DNA of 64,000 nucleotides from Caulobacter sp031457805. Its GTDB lineage: Bacteria > Pseudomonadota > Alphaproteobacteria > Caulobacterales > Caulobacteraceae. Under the pieces are notes generated by a model. That model did no database searches, was not told the DNA's origin, and was given only the letters and a program-made list of their open reading frames with translations. The DNA is taken from the NCBI RefSeq assembly GCF_031457805.1, contig NZ_JAVDXI010000006.1, positions 186,001 to 250,000 on the forward strand, written 5' to 3'. Below are positions 26,029 to 33,560 of the stretch, one piece after another; the stretch's first letter is position 1, and each line of letters starts with the position of its first letter. Both the position numbers and the translations under genes were made by a program.

Positions 26029-26927
26029 GCAGGGGCTCCCTGAACGCGCAGTTCCGCGATTATGTCGGCCACGGCCTCTCTCCAAGGCCGGGGGTGGATG
26101 GCGTAGTCCGCGCCGATCCGGTTGGTCAACAGACGTGAGTTTTGCGGTCGGCGGGCCGGCGTGGGATATTCACGGCTCGGGATGCCCTCGACCGCGGCAT
26201 GAACGCCTCCCTGCGCGCCGCTGAGACGAAAGATTTCCCGCGCCAGATCCGCCCAGCTGGCCTCGCCCCCATTGACGAAATGATAGACGCCAGTCGGGGC
26301 TTGCGGGTCGGCGATCATCCGCAAGGTGATGACCTTCAGCGCGTCGGCGATATCGCGCGCCGAGGTGGGGCAACCGTACTGATCATCGACGACGCGCAAG
26401 GTGGGGCGGTCAGCTGCCAGCCTCAGCATGGTCTTCAGGAAATTGGCGCGGTGGGCGCTGAGCACCCAAGCCGTCCGGAGCACGACAGAGCGCGGATTGC
26501 CCAGGCGCACGGCCGTCTCGCCGGCCAGCTTCGAGGCGCCATAGATCCCGATCGGCCCTACCGGGTCATCCTCGGCGTAGGGACCCGGCTTCTCGCCGTC
26601 GAACACATAGTCGGTTGAAACCTGGATCAACGGAACGCCCCGCGCCCGCGTGATGTCGGCCAGCAGCGCAGGGCCGATAGCGTTGGCGGCGAAGGCATTG
26701 GCGACCTCGCTCTCGGCCTTGTCGACGGCCGTCCAGGCGGCAGAATTGATTACGGCGGCGAACGCCGTGGCCTCGAAGGCGGCGCGGACCGAGGCCTCAA
26801 CGGTGAGATCCAGTTCCGTTCGGGACGGCGCATGCAGCACAACCCCGTCAGGCCATGCGGCGCGCAGCAGTTCCAAGCCAACCTGCCCGGCGCCGCCGGT
26901 GACGAGAATATGCGTCGCTTCAGTCAT
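26025..26927 (-). CDS. rmlD: dTDP-4-dehydrorhamnose reductase
   Basis: A 300-residue RmlD-type short-chain dehydrogenase that catalyses the last, NAD(P)H-dependent step of dTDP-L-rhamnose synthesis. The nucleotide loop is VTGGAGQVGLELL; the catalytic pair is in YGASKLAGE (YxxxK) near residue 130; STDYVFDGEKPGPYAEDDP is highly characteristic. It is first in a two-gene unit with rmlA. Its start lies in a 117-bp divergent gap with the small acidic gene and ligD. Confidence 0.93.
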   Translation of the reverse strand: MTEATHILVTGGAGQVGLELLRAAWPDGVVLHAPSRTELDLTVEASVRAAFEATAFAAVINSAAWTAVDKAESEVANAFAANAIGPALLADITRARGVPLIQVSTDYVFDGEKPGPYAEDDPVGPIGIYGASKLAGETAVRLGNPRSVVLRTAWVLSAHRANFLKTMLRLAADRPTLRVVDDQYGCPTSARDIADALKVITLRMIADPQAPTGVYHFVNGGEASWADLAREIFRLSGAQGGVHAAVEGIPSREYPTPARRPQNSRLLTNRIGADYAIHPRPWREAVADIIAELRVQGAPA

Positions 26928-26991
26928 TCGCCCTTACCTACGCGGTCCGAGACCGGACCAGCAAGACCAGCAGCGACAATCGTCATCACGC

Positions 26992-27017
26992 GGAACGACC
27001 CCAGCGCTCCGGCCATT
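26992..27017 (+). promoter_or_regulatory. Candidate EcfG/SigT-type stress promoter of the ligD operon
   Basis: GGAAC (26992-26996) and CATT (27014-27017) are 17 bp apart. The alphaproteobacterial general-stress consensus is GGAAC-N16/17-CGTT, so there is one mismatch in the -10 element. It sits 27 bp upstream of the acidic protein start, with the ribosome-binding site between. Confidence 0.4.
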
Positions 27018-27044
27018 CCCTCCGCACAAGCAGGAGGAACGCTG

Positions 27045-27314
27045 ATGAGCGATGTCGACACCGGATGGGACGAGCAGGACGGAGCTGAAGCGTTGGACGA
27101 GGACGTTGTCGGTCGCGACGGCGAGATGCGCACCTTCGAGCAACTGCCCGACGTTCTGGACGTGACCCAGGCGGAGGGCGACGTCGATGACGACGACGCC
27201 CTGATCGCCGAAGAGCTGGATGATGCCGAGATCGTCGCAATGGAGCACGAGTCCGACCCTGGAGACGGCCGCGACGTGGACGATGAACGCCCCGCAGTCT
27301 TCGGGGGAGAATAG
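27045..27314 (+). CDS. Small acidic protein coupled to ligD
   Basis: An 89-residue, strongly acidic protein (about a third Asp plus Glu, for example QAEGDVDDDDALIAEELDDA) without hydrophobic segments or cysteines. AGGAGG at 27031-27036 lies eight bases before the ATG and makes this the real start. Its stop is 5 bp before the ligD GTG, so it belongs to the same transcript. I do not recognise a family. A DNA-mimic or a partner for the basic tails of Ku or LigD is possible; general-stress induction is suggested by the candidate promoter upstream. Confidence 0.7.
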   Translation: MSDVDTGWDEQDGAEALDEDVVGRDGEMRTFEQLPDVLDVTQAEGDVDDDDALIAEELDDAEIVAMEHESDPGDGRDVDDERPAVFGGE

Positions 27315-27319
27315 AGGCC

Positions 27320-29926
27320 GTGGCCGCGCGCAAGCTGGAGGCCTATCGGGCTAAGCGTGACTTCACTGTCACCGCCGAACCGTCGGACGATGCCGCCGTC
27401 GCGGCGTCGACCAGCGCCCGGTTCGTCATCCAGAAGCACGCGGCCACACGCCTGCACTACGACCTCCGGCTGGAGCACGAGGGCGTGTTCCTGTCGTGGG
27501 CCGTGACCCGAGGCCCGTCGCGCGATCCACAGGACAAGCGGTTAGCGGTCAAGGTGGAGGACCACCCCCTCGCCTACGGCGACTTCGAGGGCGTGATCCC
27601 GGAAGGGCAATACGGCGGCGGCACGGTCATGCTCTGGGATCGCGGCTGGTGGGCGCCGGAGCCCGGCTTCGATCTCAAGAAGGGCCTCAAGCGGGGCGAG
27701 ATCAAGCTGGTCTTCGCGGGCGAACGGATGAAGGGCGGCTGGGTGCTGGTGCGGATCAAGAATGATCGCTCGGGCGGAAAACGCGAGAACTGGCTGCTAA
27801 TCAAGCATCGCGATGGGTTCGCGAAGGACGACGACGCGGACTTCCTGGAGACGTCCGCCGTGTCGATTGCGTCCGGCCGTACCATGGAACAGATCGCCGC
27901 CGGCCAAGGCCGTGCGCCCGCGCCCTTCATGACCAAGCAAGGCCAGCCCTCCGACGCGGTCTGGAACACCGCTGGACCCTCACCGCCCTCTGAAGGGAAG
28001 AAGGCTACACCGGCCCGCGCCAACCCCCGGGCGAAAGCGAAGCCCGTGGCGGCGATGCCGACCTTCGTCCCGCCTCAGCTGTGCAAACTGGTCGATCGCC
28101 CGCCCACAGGCGCGGGTTGGGCCCACGAGATCAAGTTCGACGGCTACCGCATGCAGCTGCGCGTGCAGGCTGGCCGAGCCACGCTTCGCACCCGGACGGG
28201 CCTGGACTGGAGCGATCGCTTTCCGAGGCTTGTGCAGGACGCCGCGAGCCTCCCCGACGCCCTGATCGACGGCGAGGTCGTCGCCCTTGACACCGAGGGC
28301 TCCCCTTCGTTCGCGGGACTGCAAGCGGCGCTGTCCGACGAAGATACCGACAATCTGATTTTCTTCGCCTTCGACCTGCTGCACGCCGCTGACGAGTCGC
28401 TGGTGGATCTGCCGCTCGGGGAGCGAAAGACCCGGCTCAAGGCGCTCTTGCCGAAAACCAGCGATCACATCCGCTATGTCGAGCACTTCACCAGCGGCGG
28501 CGAGGCGGTGCTGCAGTCTGCCTGCCGGATGTCCCTGGAGGGCGTCGTCTCCAAACGGCTGGATGCTCCCTATCGGTCGGGCAAGAGCGCGGCCTGGACC
28601 AAGGCCAAGTGCCGGGCGGGCCACGAGGTGGTCATCGGCGGCTGGACCACGACGGGCGAGGCGTTTCGCTCCTTGATCGTCGGCGTCTACCGCGACGGTC
28701 ATCTCGCCCATGTCGGGCGCGTTGGTACGGGATTTAGTCGCGAAAAGGTGGCCAAGCTTGTCCCCGCCCTCAGGCGCCTGGCGCGAAAGGCCTCGCCCTT
28801 CAGTGGACAAGGCGCGCCGCGCGGCGGGGCCGGCGTTCACTGGGTAGAGCCCAAGCTCGTCGCCGAGATAGAGTTTGCGGGGTTCACGGGAGAGGGCGCG
28901 GTGCGACAGGCGTCTTTCAAAGGGCTGCGAGAGGACAAGCCCGCCACGGCCGTCAAAGCCGAGGCGCCGGCGCCTGTGGAGCATGCTGAACTGGCCGCTC
29001 CTGTTCCCGCCGGGAAGCCGCGCGGCAAGGCGGTGGTGCGAGGCGTTTCGATCTCCAATCCCGACAAGGCGTTATGGCCCCAGGTCAACGGCGATGGACC
29101 AGGCGCCAAACTGCAGTTGGCTGAGTACTTCGAAACCGTCGGCGCATGGATGCTCGACCATATCCGGGGCCGCCCCTGCTCGGTCATTCGAACTCCAGAC
29201 GGGATCGACGGCGAGACTTTCTTTCAACGCCACGCCGGCAAGGGCGTATCGGCGCTGATCGACGCGGTTACCGTCAAGGGCGACCGCAAGCCCTACCTCG
29301 TGTTTAACACCCTCGAGAGCTTGGTGGCCGCCGCCCAGTGGGGCGCGACGGAGCTGCATCCCTGGAACTGCGCGCCGAACGAACCGGAGATCCCCGGACG
29401 CCTCGTGTTCGACCTCGATCCGGGCCCTGACGTTGACTTCGACGCCGTGGTGGAAGCTGCGCGGGAGATCCGCGACCGCCTCGAAGCGCTGGGCCTGACG
29501 CCTTTCTGCAAGACGACGGGCGGCAAAGGCCTCCATGTCGTTACGCCCGTGAAGGCCGAGGGCGTGGAGTGGGACGCAGCCAAGGCGTTCGCCCGCGAGG
29601 TCTGCGCCCGCATGGCCGCCGACAGCCCCGACCGCTACCTGATCAGCATGGCCAAGAAGGATCGCGGCGGCCGTATCTTTCTTGACTATCTGCGCAATGA
29701 CCGGATGAGCACCGCCGTCGCGCCGATGTCCCCCCGGGCCCGTCCGGGCGCGCCGGTGTCCTGGCCTTTGAACTGGACGCAGGTTCGCAAAGGTCTTGAT
29801 CCGTCGCGGTTTAACCTGGCTACGGCGCCGGACCTCCTCAAAGATCTGGACGCTTGGGACGCCTATTCGGACAGCGATCGCAGCCTGGTGCAGGCGATCC
29901 GCAAACTGGAAAAGGCGAAACCCTAG
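27320..29926 (+). CDS. ligD: ATP-dependent DNA ligase D, PE-ligase-polymerase order
   Basis: An 868-residue non-homologous end-joining enzyme. Residues ~30-190 form the 3'-phosphoesterase domain (FVIQKHAATRLHYDLRLEH, EGQYGGGTVMLWDRG). The ligase domain (~245-545) carries the adenylated lysine in EIKFDGYRMQL near residue 272, with motif IV-like EGVVSKRLDAPYRSG. The primase-polymerase domain (~590-868) has FDLDPGPDV, with the catalytic DxD, near residue 697. This domain order is typical of alphaproteobacteria, unlike the mycobacterial order. The GTG start follows the acidic gene by 5 bp. The stop shares a CTAG with convergent ku, its functional partner. Confidence 0.95.
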   Translation: MAARKLEAYRAKRDFTVTAEPSDDAAVAASTSARFVIQKHAATRLHYDLRLEHEGVFLSWAVTRGPSRDPQDKRLAVKVEDHPLAYGDFEGVIPEGQYGGGTVMLWDRGWWAPEPGFDLKKGLKRGEIKLVFAGERMKGGWVLVRIKNDRSGGKRENWLLIKHRDGFAKDDDADFLETSAVSIASGRTMEQIAAGQGRAPAPFMTKQGQPSDAVWNTAGPSPPSEGKKATPARANPRAKAKPVAAMPTFVPPQLCKLVDRPPTGAGWAHEIKFDGYRMQLRVQAGRATLRTRTGLDWSDRFPRLVQDAASLPDALIDGEVVALDTEGSPSFAGLQAALSDEDTDNLIFFAFDLLHAADESLVDLPLGERKTRLKALLPKTSDHIRYVEHFTSGGEAVLQSACRMSLEGVVSKRLDAPYRSGKSAAWTKAKCRAGHEVVIGGWTTTGEAFRSLIVGVYRDGHLAHVGRVGTGFSREKVAKLVPALRRLARKASPFSGQGAPRGGAGVHWVEPKLVAEIEFAGFTGEGAVRQASFKGLREDKPATAVKAEAPAPVEHAELAAPVPAGKPRGKAVVRGVSISNPDKALWPQVNGDGPGAKLQLAEYFETVGAWMLDHIRGRPCSVIRTPDGIDGETFFQRHAGKGVSALIDAVTVKGDRKPYLVFNTLESLVAAAQWGATELHPWNCAPNEPEIPGRLVFDLDPGPDVDFDAVVEAAREIRDRLEALGLTPFCKTTGGKGLHVVTPVKAEGVEWDAAKAFAREVCARMAADSPDRYLISMAKKDRGGRIFLDYLRNDRMSTAVAPMSPRARPGAPVSWPLNWTQVRKGLDPSRFNLATAPDLLKDLDAWDAYSDSDRSLVQAIRKLEKAKP

Positions 29927-30762
29927 CTGGCCTTCTTGCGCACCGGCTTGGAAGCCTTGCTCCGCACCGTTTTGCGAGGCTTGGGCGCATCACCCAAACT
30001 GCGGCGCAGCGCCTCCATCAGATCCACGACATTGGTCTCTTCCGGGGCCTCGACCGTGATCTGGCGGCTCTTGCCTTTGCGCTTCTCGGCAATCAGGTCG
30101 CGCAGCGCGTCCTCGTAGCGATCATTGAACTGTTCGGGATCGAAGGGCCCCTCTTTCTGCTCGATGATCTTCTGGGCGATCTGGATCATGGCCGCGTCGG
30201 CCTTGAGATCGGGGATGTCATCGAAGTAGTCGGCTGCGTCCCGCACCTCCCGGTGCGTGCGAAGGCTCCAGGCCACCATGCCGTTGTCGCGCGGCTCGAT
30301 CGCCAGGAGGCGCTCACGCTGGTGCATGACGACGCGGCCAAGCGCAACCTGACCTTCCTTGCGCATCGCCTCGCGGATCACAGCATAGGCCTCAGCGGCC
30401 AGCTTGCCGTCGGGTACGAGGAAATAGGGGTTGTCCCAATACAGACGGTCGATCTCGGCGGCCGAGACAAAACGCTCGATGTCAATCGTGCGGGTGCTCT
30501 CCAGCCGGACGCTGTCGATCTCGTCCTGGGTGACGACCACGTACTTGTCCTTTTCGTAGGCGTAGCCCTTGACGATATCGGCGCGCTCGATCGGGCCAAG
30601 GTCCGGGTCCGTCGGGACCATCCGGATCCGGTTATGCGTGGTCTTGTGCAGCATGTTGAAGCGCACATCGCCTTGGGAGTCGGTGGCGGTGAAAAGCGCG
30701 ACGGGACATGTCACAAGCGACAGACGCAGATGCCCCTGCCAGGTAGGTCGACCGGCGGCCAT
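29923..30762 (-). CDS. ku: Ku DNA end-binding protein
   Basis: A 279-residue bacterial Ku. It begins RPTWQGHLRLSLVTCPVALF and carries the Ku core block AIEPRDNGMVAWSLRTHREV. The lysine-rich tail after residue 255 (PKPRKTVRSKASKPVRKKAS) is typical of the DNA-threading or LigD-contact region. The ATG at 30762 is chosen for GGGAGG eight bases upstream. It binds double-strand ends and recruits LigD. The topoisomerase IB gene ends 25 bp upstream, so the two are likely co-transcribed. Confidence 0.93.
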   Translation of the reverse strand: MAAGRPTWQGHLRLSLVTCPVALFTATDSQGDVRFNMLHKTTHNRIRMVPTDPDLGPIERADIVKGYAYEKDKYVVVTQDEIDSVRLESTRTIDIERFVSAAEIDRLYWDNPYFLVPDGKLAAEAYAVIREAMRKEGQVALGRVVMHQRERLLAIEPRDNGMVAWSLRTHREVRDAADYFDDIPDLKADAAMIQIAQKIIEQKEGPFDPEQFNDRYEDALRDLIAEKRKGKSRQITVEAPEETNVVDLMEALRRSLGDAPKPRKTVRSKASKPVRKKAS

Positions 30763-30787
30763 GAGCATTCCTCCCAAATAATAGGGG

Positions 30788-31849
30788 TCAAACGGAAGGT
30801 CTGAGCTCCGCGTTCCGGAGATCGTCGCGGCATGAGGCCTGCGCGGCCTCCAGAAAGCGGATCACGGCCAGTTCGAAGGCGCGCGCAGACCGACCTGGCT
30901 TCAGCGGCAACGCGCCCTGTTCATAGGCCTCCAGCACAAGTGGATGAATATACGAGCCGCGACACACGGCGGCCGTGTTACCCAAGAGGCCGGCGACGGC
31001 CTTCACACACGCGGCGACGTTCCGTTTGGCTTCGGACGCGCTGGCGGCGCGGGGGCGCTGACACAGCGCGCGGGCGGCGCCCAGCGTGCCAGCCCAGGTA
31101 CGAAAATCCTTGGCCGAGAAGTTCTCCCCCATCGCCTCCCGGATGTAGGCGTTCACGTCAGCGGATTCGACCGACCGGCGCACGCCCTCCACGTCGAAGT
31201 ACTGGAACAGGCGCTGGCCGGGAATGTCCCGACAGGCTTTCACAATGCGGGCCAACCGGCGGTCACGGAACCCGGTCTTGTGCGTCTTGCCGCTCTTGCC
31301 CTTGAATTCGAACGTGCCGCCAACGCCCGTGAGAATGGCGTGCCGATCTCGCAGGGTTGTCAGACCGAAGCTCTTGTTTTCTCTGACATAGACCTCGTTG
31401 CCAACCCGGATCAGAGTCAGCTCCATCAACCGCACGACAGCGGCGATGACCTTCTCGCGCGGCAGGTCGCGTCGCCTCAGGTCCTTCTCGATCCGCGCGC
31501 GAAGGCGAGGCAGCGCGCGGCCGAACGCAATCATGCGCTCGAACTTCGTCCCGTCTCGATCATGTCGCCAAGCCTGATGATAGCGATACTGCTTGCGTCC
31601 CTTTGCGTCCCGCCCGGTCGCCTGGATATGGCCATTGGCGGCCGGGCAGATCCATACCTCGGTCCAGGCGGGCGGGATCGCCAACGCTTGGATCCGCGCC
31701 AACACATCGGGATCCTTCAGCCGTTTTCCGTCAACGCCGAAGTACCGCCAGCCATCGGCCGCTAGTGATCGACGGACGCCGGGGTCATCGTCGTTCACAT
31801 AGACTAAGGTCGCATCGATCGACCTCTCGAAAGCGGTGTCCTTGGGCAT
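30788..31849 (-). CDS. DNA topoisomerase IB (poxvirus/bacterial type)
   Basis: A 353-residue type IB topoisomerase that relaxes supercoils through a 3'-phosphotyrosyl intermediate. Visible residues: RYHQAWRHDRDGTKFERM near residue 100, the catalytic arginine in LIRVGNEVYVRENKSFG, TWAGTLGAA, and the nucleophile in CRGSYIHP (about Y300). The start at 31849 gives MPKDTAFERSID; upstream in-frame residues look non-coding. It is the first gene of a unit with ku, opposite to DUF2256. Linkage to Ku suggests a role in stress-related DNA repair. Confidence 0.9.
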   Translation of the reverse strand: MPKDTAFERSIDATLVYVNDDDPGVRRSLAADGWRYFGVDGKRLKDPDVLARIQALAIPPAWTEVWICPAANGHIQATGRDAKGRKQYRYHQAWRHDRDGTKFERMIAFGRALPRLRARIEKDLRRRDLPREKVIAAVVRLMELTLIRVGNEVYVRENKSFGLTTLRDRHAILTGVGGTFEFKGKSGKTHKTGFRDRRLARIVKACRDIPGQRLFQYFDVEGVRRSVESADVNAYIREAMGENFSAKDFRTWAGTLGAARALCQRPRAASASEAKRNVAACVKAVAGLLGNTAAVCRGSYIHPLVLEAYEQGALPLKPGRSARAFELAVIRFLEAAQASCRDDLRNAELRPSV

Positions 31850-31978
31850 CGTGCTGCTCCGCACTTTCTTGAGGAAGCCAGGACCGAGCGAACGGTTCCG
31901 CAACTTTAAGAGGCCCGCGCCCACGTCCGATCTCAGACCAGCCGCGTATTACGAGCGTCACCTCGCCGGAGGGCTCAT

Positions 31979-32149
31979 ATGAAAGCCGCCAAGCGCCCCA
32001 AGGCCACTATGCCCGACAAGACCTGCGCGGCTTGCGGCCGCCCCTTCTCGTGGCGACGAAAGTGGGCGCGCGACTGGGATCAGGTGAAGACCTGCTCCGA
32101 TCGCTGCAAGGGCGCGCTTCGCAGCGGGCGCGCGGCGACGGCCCCCTGA
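31979..32149 (+). CDS. DUF2256 small zinc-ribbon-like protein
   Basis: A 56-residue basic protein with two CxxC-type pairs: KTCAACGRPFSWRRKWARDW and VKTCSDRCKGA, the DUF2256 pattern, which probably binds zinc. GGAGG seven bases upstream supports the ATG. It is divergent from topoisomerase IB and convergent with the diiron enzyme gene (10 bp between stops). Function of the family is unknown; DUF2256 is frequently encoded next to cryptochrome/photolyase genes, none of which is visible here. Confidence 0.85.
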   Translation: MKAAKRPKATMPDKTCAACGRPFSWRRKWARDWDQVKTCSDRCKGALRSGRAATAP

Positions 32150-32158
32150 GCGCCAGGA

Positions 32159-33100
32159 CTACTCGGCGGCGTAGACCAGCGGGTGAGTGTGGGCCCAGAG
32201 GTGGGCGCGATAGGTGTCGAAGCACTGCTCCCCGCAGATCAGGCGCATCAACGCGCCCTCAGCGATGAAGCGTGCGCGGGACGGGTCTTCCTCCACGAGC
32301 GGAACCAGCGCCTCGGCGTTCCAAGCCTTGGAATGCTCAACATCGAGCTGGGCATGGAGAGCGAAGTACTTTCGCGCCTCAGGCGCGACACCCGCCCGCT
32401 TCAGACCAGCGTCGACGCACGCCACCCGTGTCGGCGCGGTCAGCTCCACCACGCCCAAGGCGCCGATCGAGTGCCAGACATAGCGTCGCGTCGTCGCAAA
32501 CGCGGTCATGGTGTTCGCCAAGCACAGCGACTGCCACAGGGTTGCATCGATCGTCGGTGTCAGGCCTAGCATAGACGTAGTGCGTGTCAGCATGGGTCCG
32601 TGCATGCCTCGCGCGCTGCCTCGCCCCATCTCGTCCCAATAGTTTCGCGCCAGCTCGAGCTTAGCGCGATCAGGGACCTTCACCTGGGTCATAGCCACCA
32701 GGTCGTCAAAGCCCGCTTCTCCGGCGGCCTCCTGCGTCAGGAACCACTTCAGGTCTTCAAGTGTGGCCTGGCTCTCCAACCAATCGAACAGCGGATCCCA
32801 CTGACCAGGACCATGATCTTTTAAGGCTTCGAACCACGCGACAAACTCCTGAGCGCCCGTCGGGGTCTGCTCGACCAGCGGCGCGATGTGACTGCGGAAC
32901 GCTTCGATGAAAGCACCTTCCGCCTCGCGCATCTGATGCTCGCGCTCGAGATCGCGCCGCCATTCGTGGCTGGGAGCAGCAGGCGCCAAGCGCGCGTGGT
33001 TCCAGTGGGCCAACGCGCGGTGAAGCGCTTCGGCGTCCGGAAACTGAGCACTGAAAGCGCCCAAACGAGAAAGACGTTCGCCACCGTGCAAGGTGCGCAC
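32159..33100 (-). CDS. Haem-oxygenase-like diiron enzyme (iron-containing redox enzyme family)
   Basis: A 313-residue protein with the helical haem-oxygenase-like fold. Candidate iron ligands are in FLTQEAAGEAGFDD (E), YWDEMGRGSARGMH (E, H) and ALHAQLDVEHSKAW (H, D, H), spaced as in the HDO superfamily that includes UndA and SznF-type enzymes. Substrate unknown. GTG at 33100 lies right beside AGGAG; TTG at 33091 has better spacing and may be the true start. It follows the glutamine-rich gene on the same strand with a terminator between, so it may be partly read through from the stress promoter. Confidence 0.75.
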   Translation of the reverse strand: MRTLHGGERLSRLGAFSAQFPDAEALHRALAHWNHARLAPAAPSHEWRRDLEREHQMREAEGAFIEAFRSHIAPLVEQTPTGAQEFVAWFEALKDHGPGQWDPLFDWLESQATLEDLKWFLTQEAAGEAGFDDLVAMTQVKVPDRAKLELARNYWDEMGRGSARGMHGPMLTRTTSMLGLTPTIDATLWQSLCLANTMTAFATTRRYVWHSIGALGVVELTAPTRVACVDAGLKRAGVAPEARKYFALHAQLDVEHSKAWNAEALVPLVEEDPSRARFIAEGALMRLICGEQCFDTYRAHLWAHTHPLVYAAE

Positions 33101-33122
33101 TCCTAGATTCTTTGGGGAGAAA

Positions 33123-33144
33123 GGGCCGGTCTTGCGACCGGCCC
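33123..33144 (-). terminator. Intrinsic terminator after glutamine-rich gene
   Basis: A perfect 9-bp stem (GGGCCGGTC / GACCGGCCC) with a 4-base loop, followed on the minus strand by TTTCTCC. It lies between the glutamine-rich gene and the diiron enzyme gene. Confidence 0.75.
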
Positions 33145-33156
33145 GATAGATGACGC

Positions 33157-33450
33157 TTAGCGTTCAGCGCCACCGTCGTCGGTGCGACCGGGCTCGATCG
33201 CACCGGTGTCCACACCGCCAGTCGAGCCATTGGTCAGGTCGTCTTCGCCGGCGCGGTCAGCGCCTTGATCGCCACGGCGCTCGCGGTCGGCTTGCTGGTT
33301 CTGTTGGCCGGGCTGGGTCTGCTGACGATCGTCCTGCTGCTGTTGCGGCTGGCGCGTCTCACCCTGCTGATTTTGCTGACCCGCCTGCTGACGTTGGGCG
33401 TCGTTCGCCTGTTGCGGCATGCGTTCCGGGTTGTTCGGGGTCTCACCCAT
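33157..33450 (-). CDS. Glutamine-rich hydrophilin-like small protein
   Basis: A 97-residue, entirely hydrophilic, low-complexity protein rich in Gln, Asn, Asp, Arg and Gly (GQQNQQGETRQPQQQQDDRQ), with no hydrophobic core. ATG at 33450 has AGGGA nine bases upstream. A consensus-matching EcfG/SigT promoter lies 54 bp upstream and a terminator follows, so this is a monocistronic stress gene. Disordered hydrophilins of this kind protect cells against desiccation or osmotic stress; that function here is inference. Confidence 0.75.
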   Translation of the reverse strand: MGETPNNPERMPQQANDAQRQQAGQQNQQGETRQPQQQQDDRQQTQPGQQNQQADRERRGDQGADRAGEDDLTNGSTGGVDTGAIEPGRTDDGGAER

Positions 33451-33503
33451 GGTCGTCGTCCCTTTTTCGATTGGCCGCACCGTGGATCGGTTGGCAGGGT
33501 GAC

Positions 33504-33529
33504 AACGGGCGGCTTGCATCTCTCGTTCC
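33504..33529 (-). promoter_or_regulatory. EcfG/SigT general-stress promoter
   Basis: On the minus strand GGAAC (33529-33525) is followed after exactly 17 bp by CGTT (33507-33504), a full match to the alphaproteobacterial EcfG consensus. It drives the glutamine-rich gene with a leader of about 45 bases. Confidence 0.7.
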
Positions 33530-33560
33530 TGTGTCGGGAGAACGACACCCCGGCGACCGC

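Noticed and set aside
31850..31978. Possible SigT promoter for topoisomerase IB (GGAAC on the minus strand)
   Set aside because: At 16-18 bp spacing the -10 positions read GCTT, CTTC or TTCC, none close enough to CGTT.
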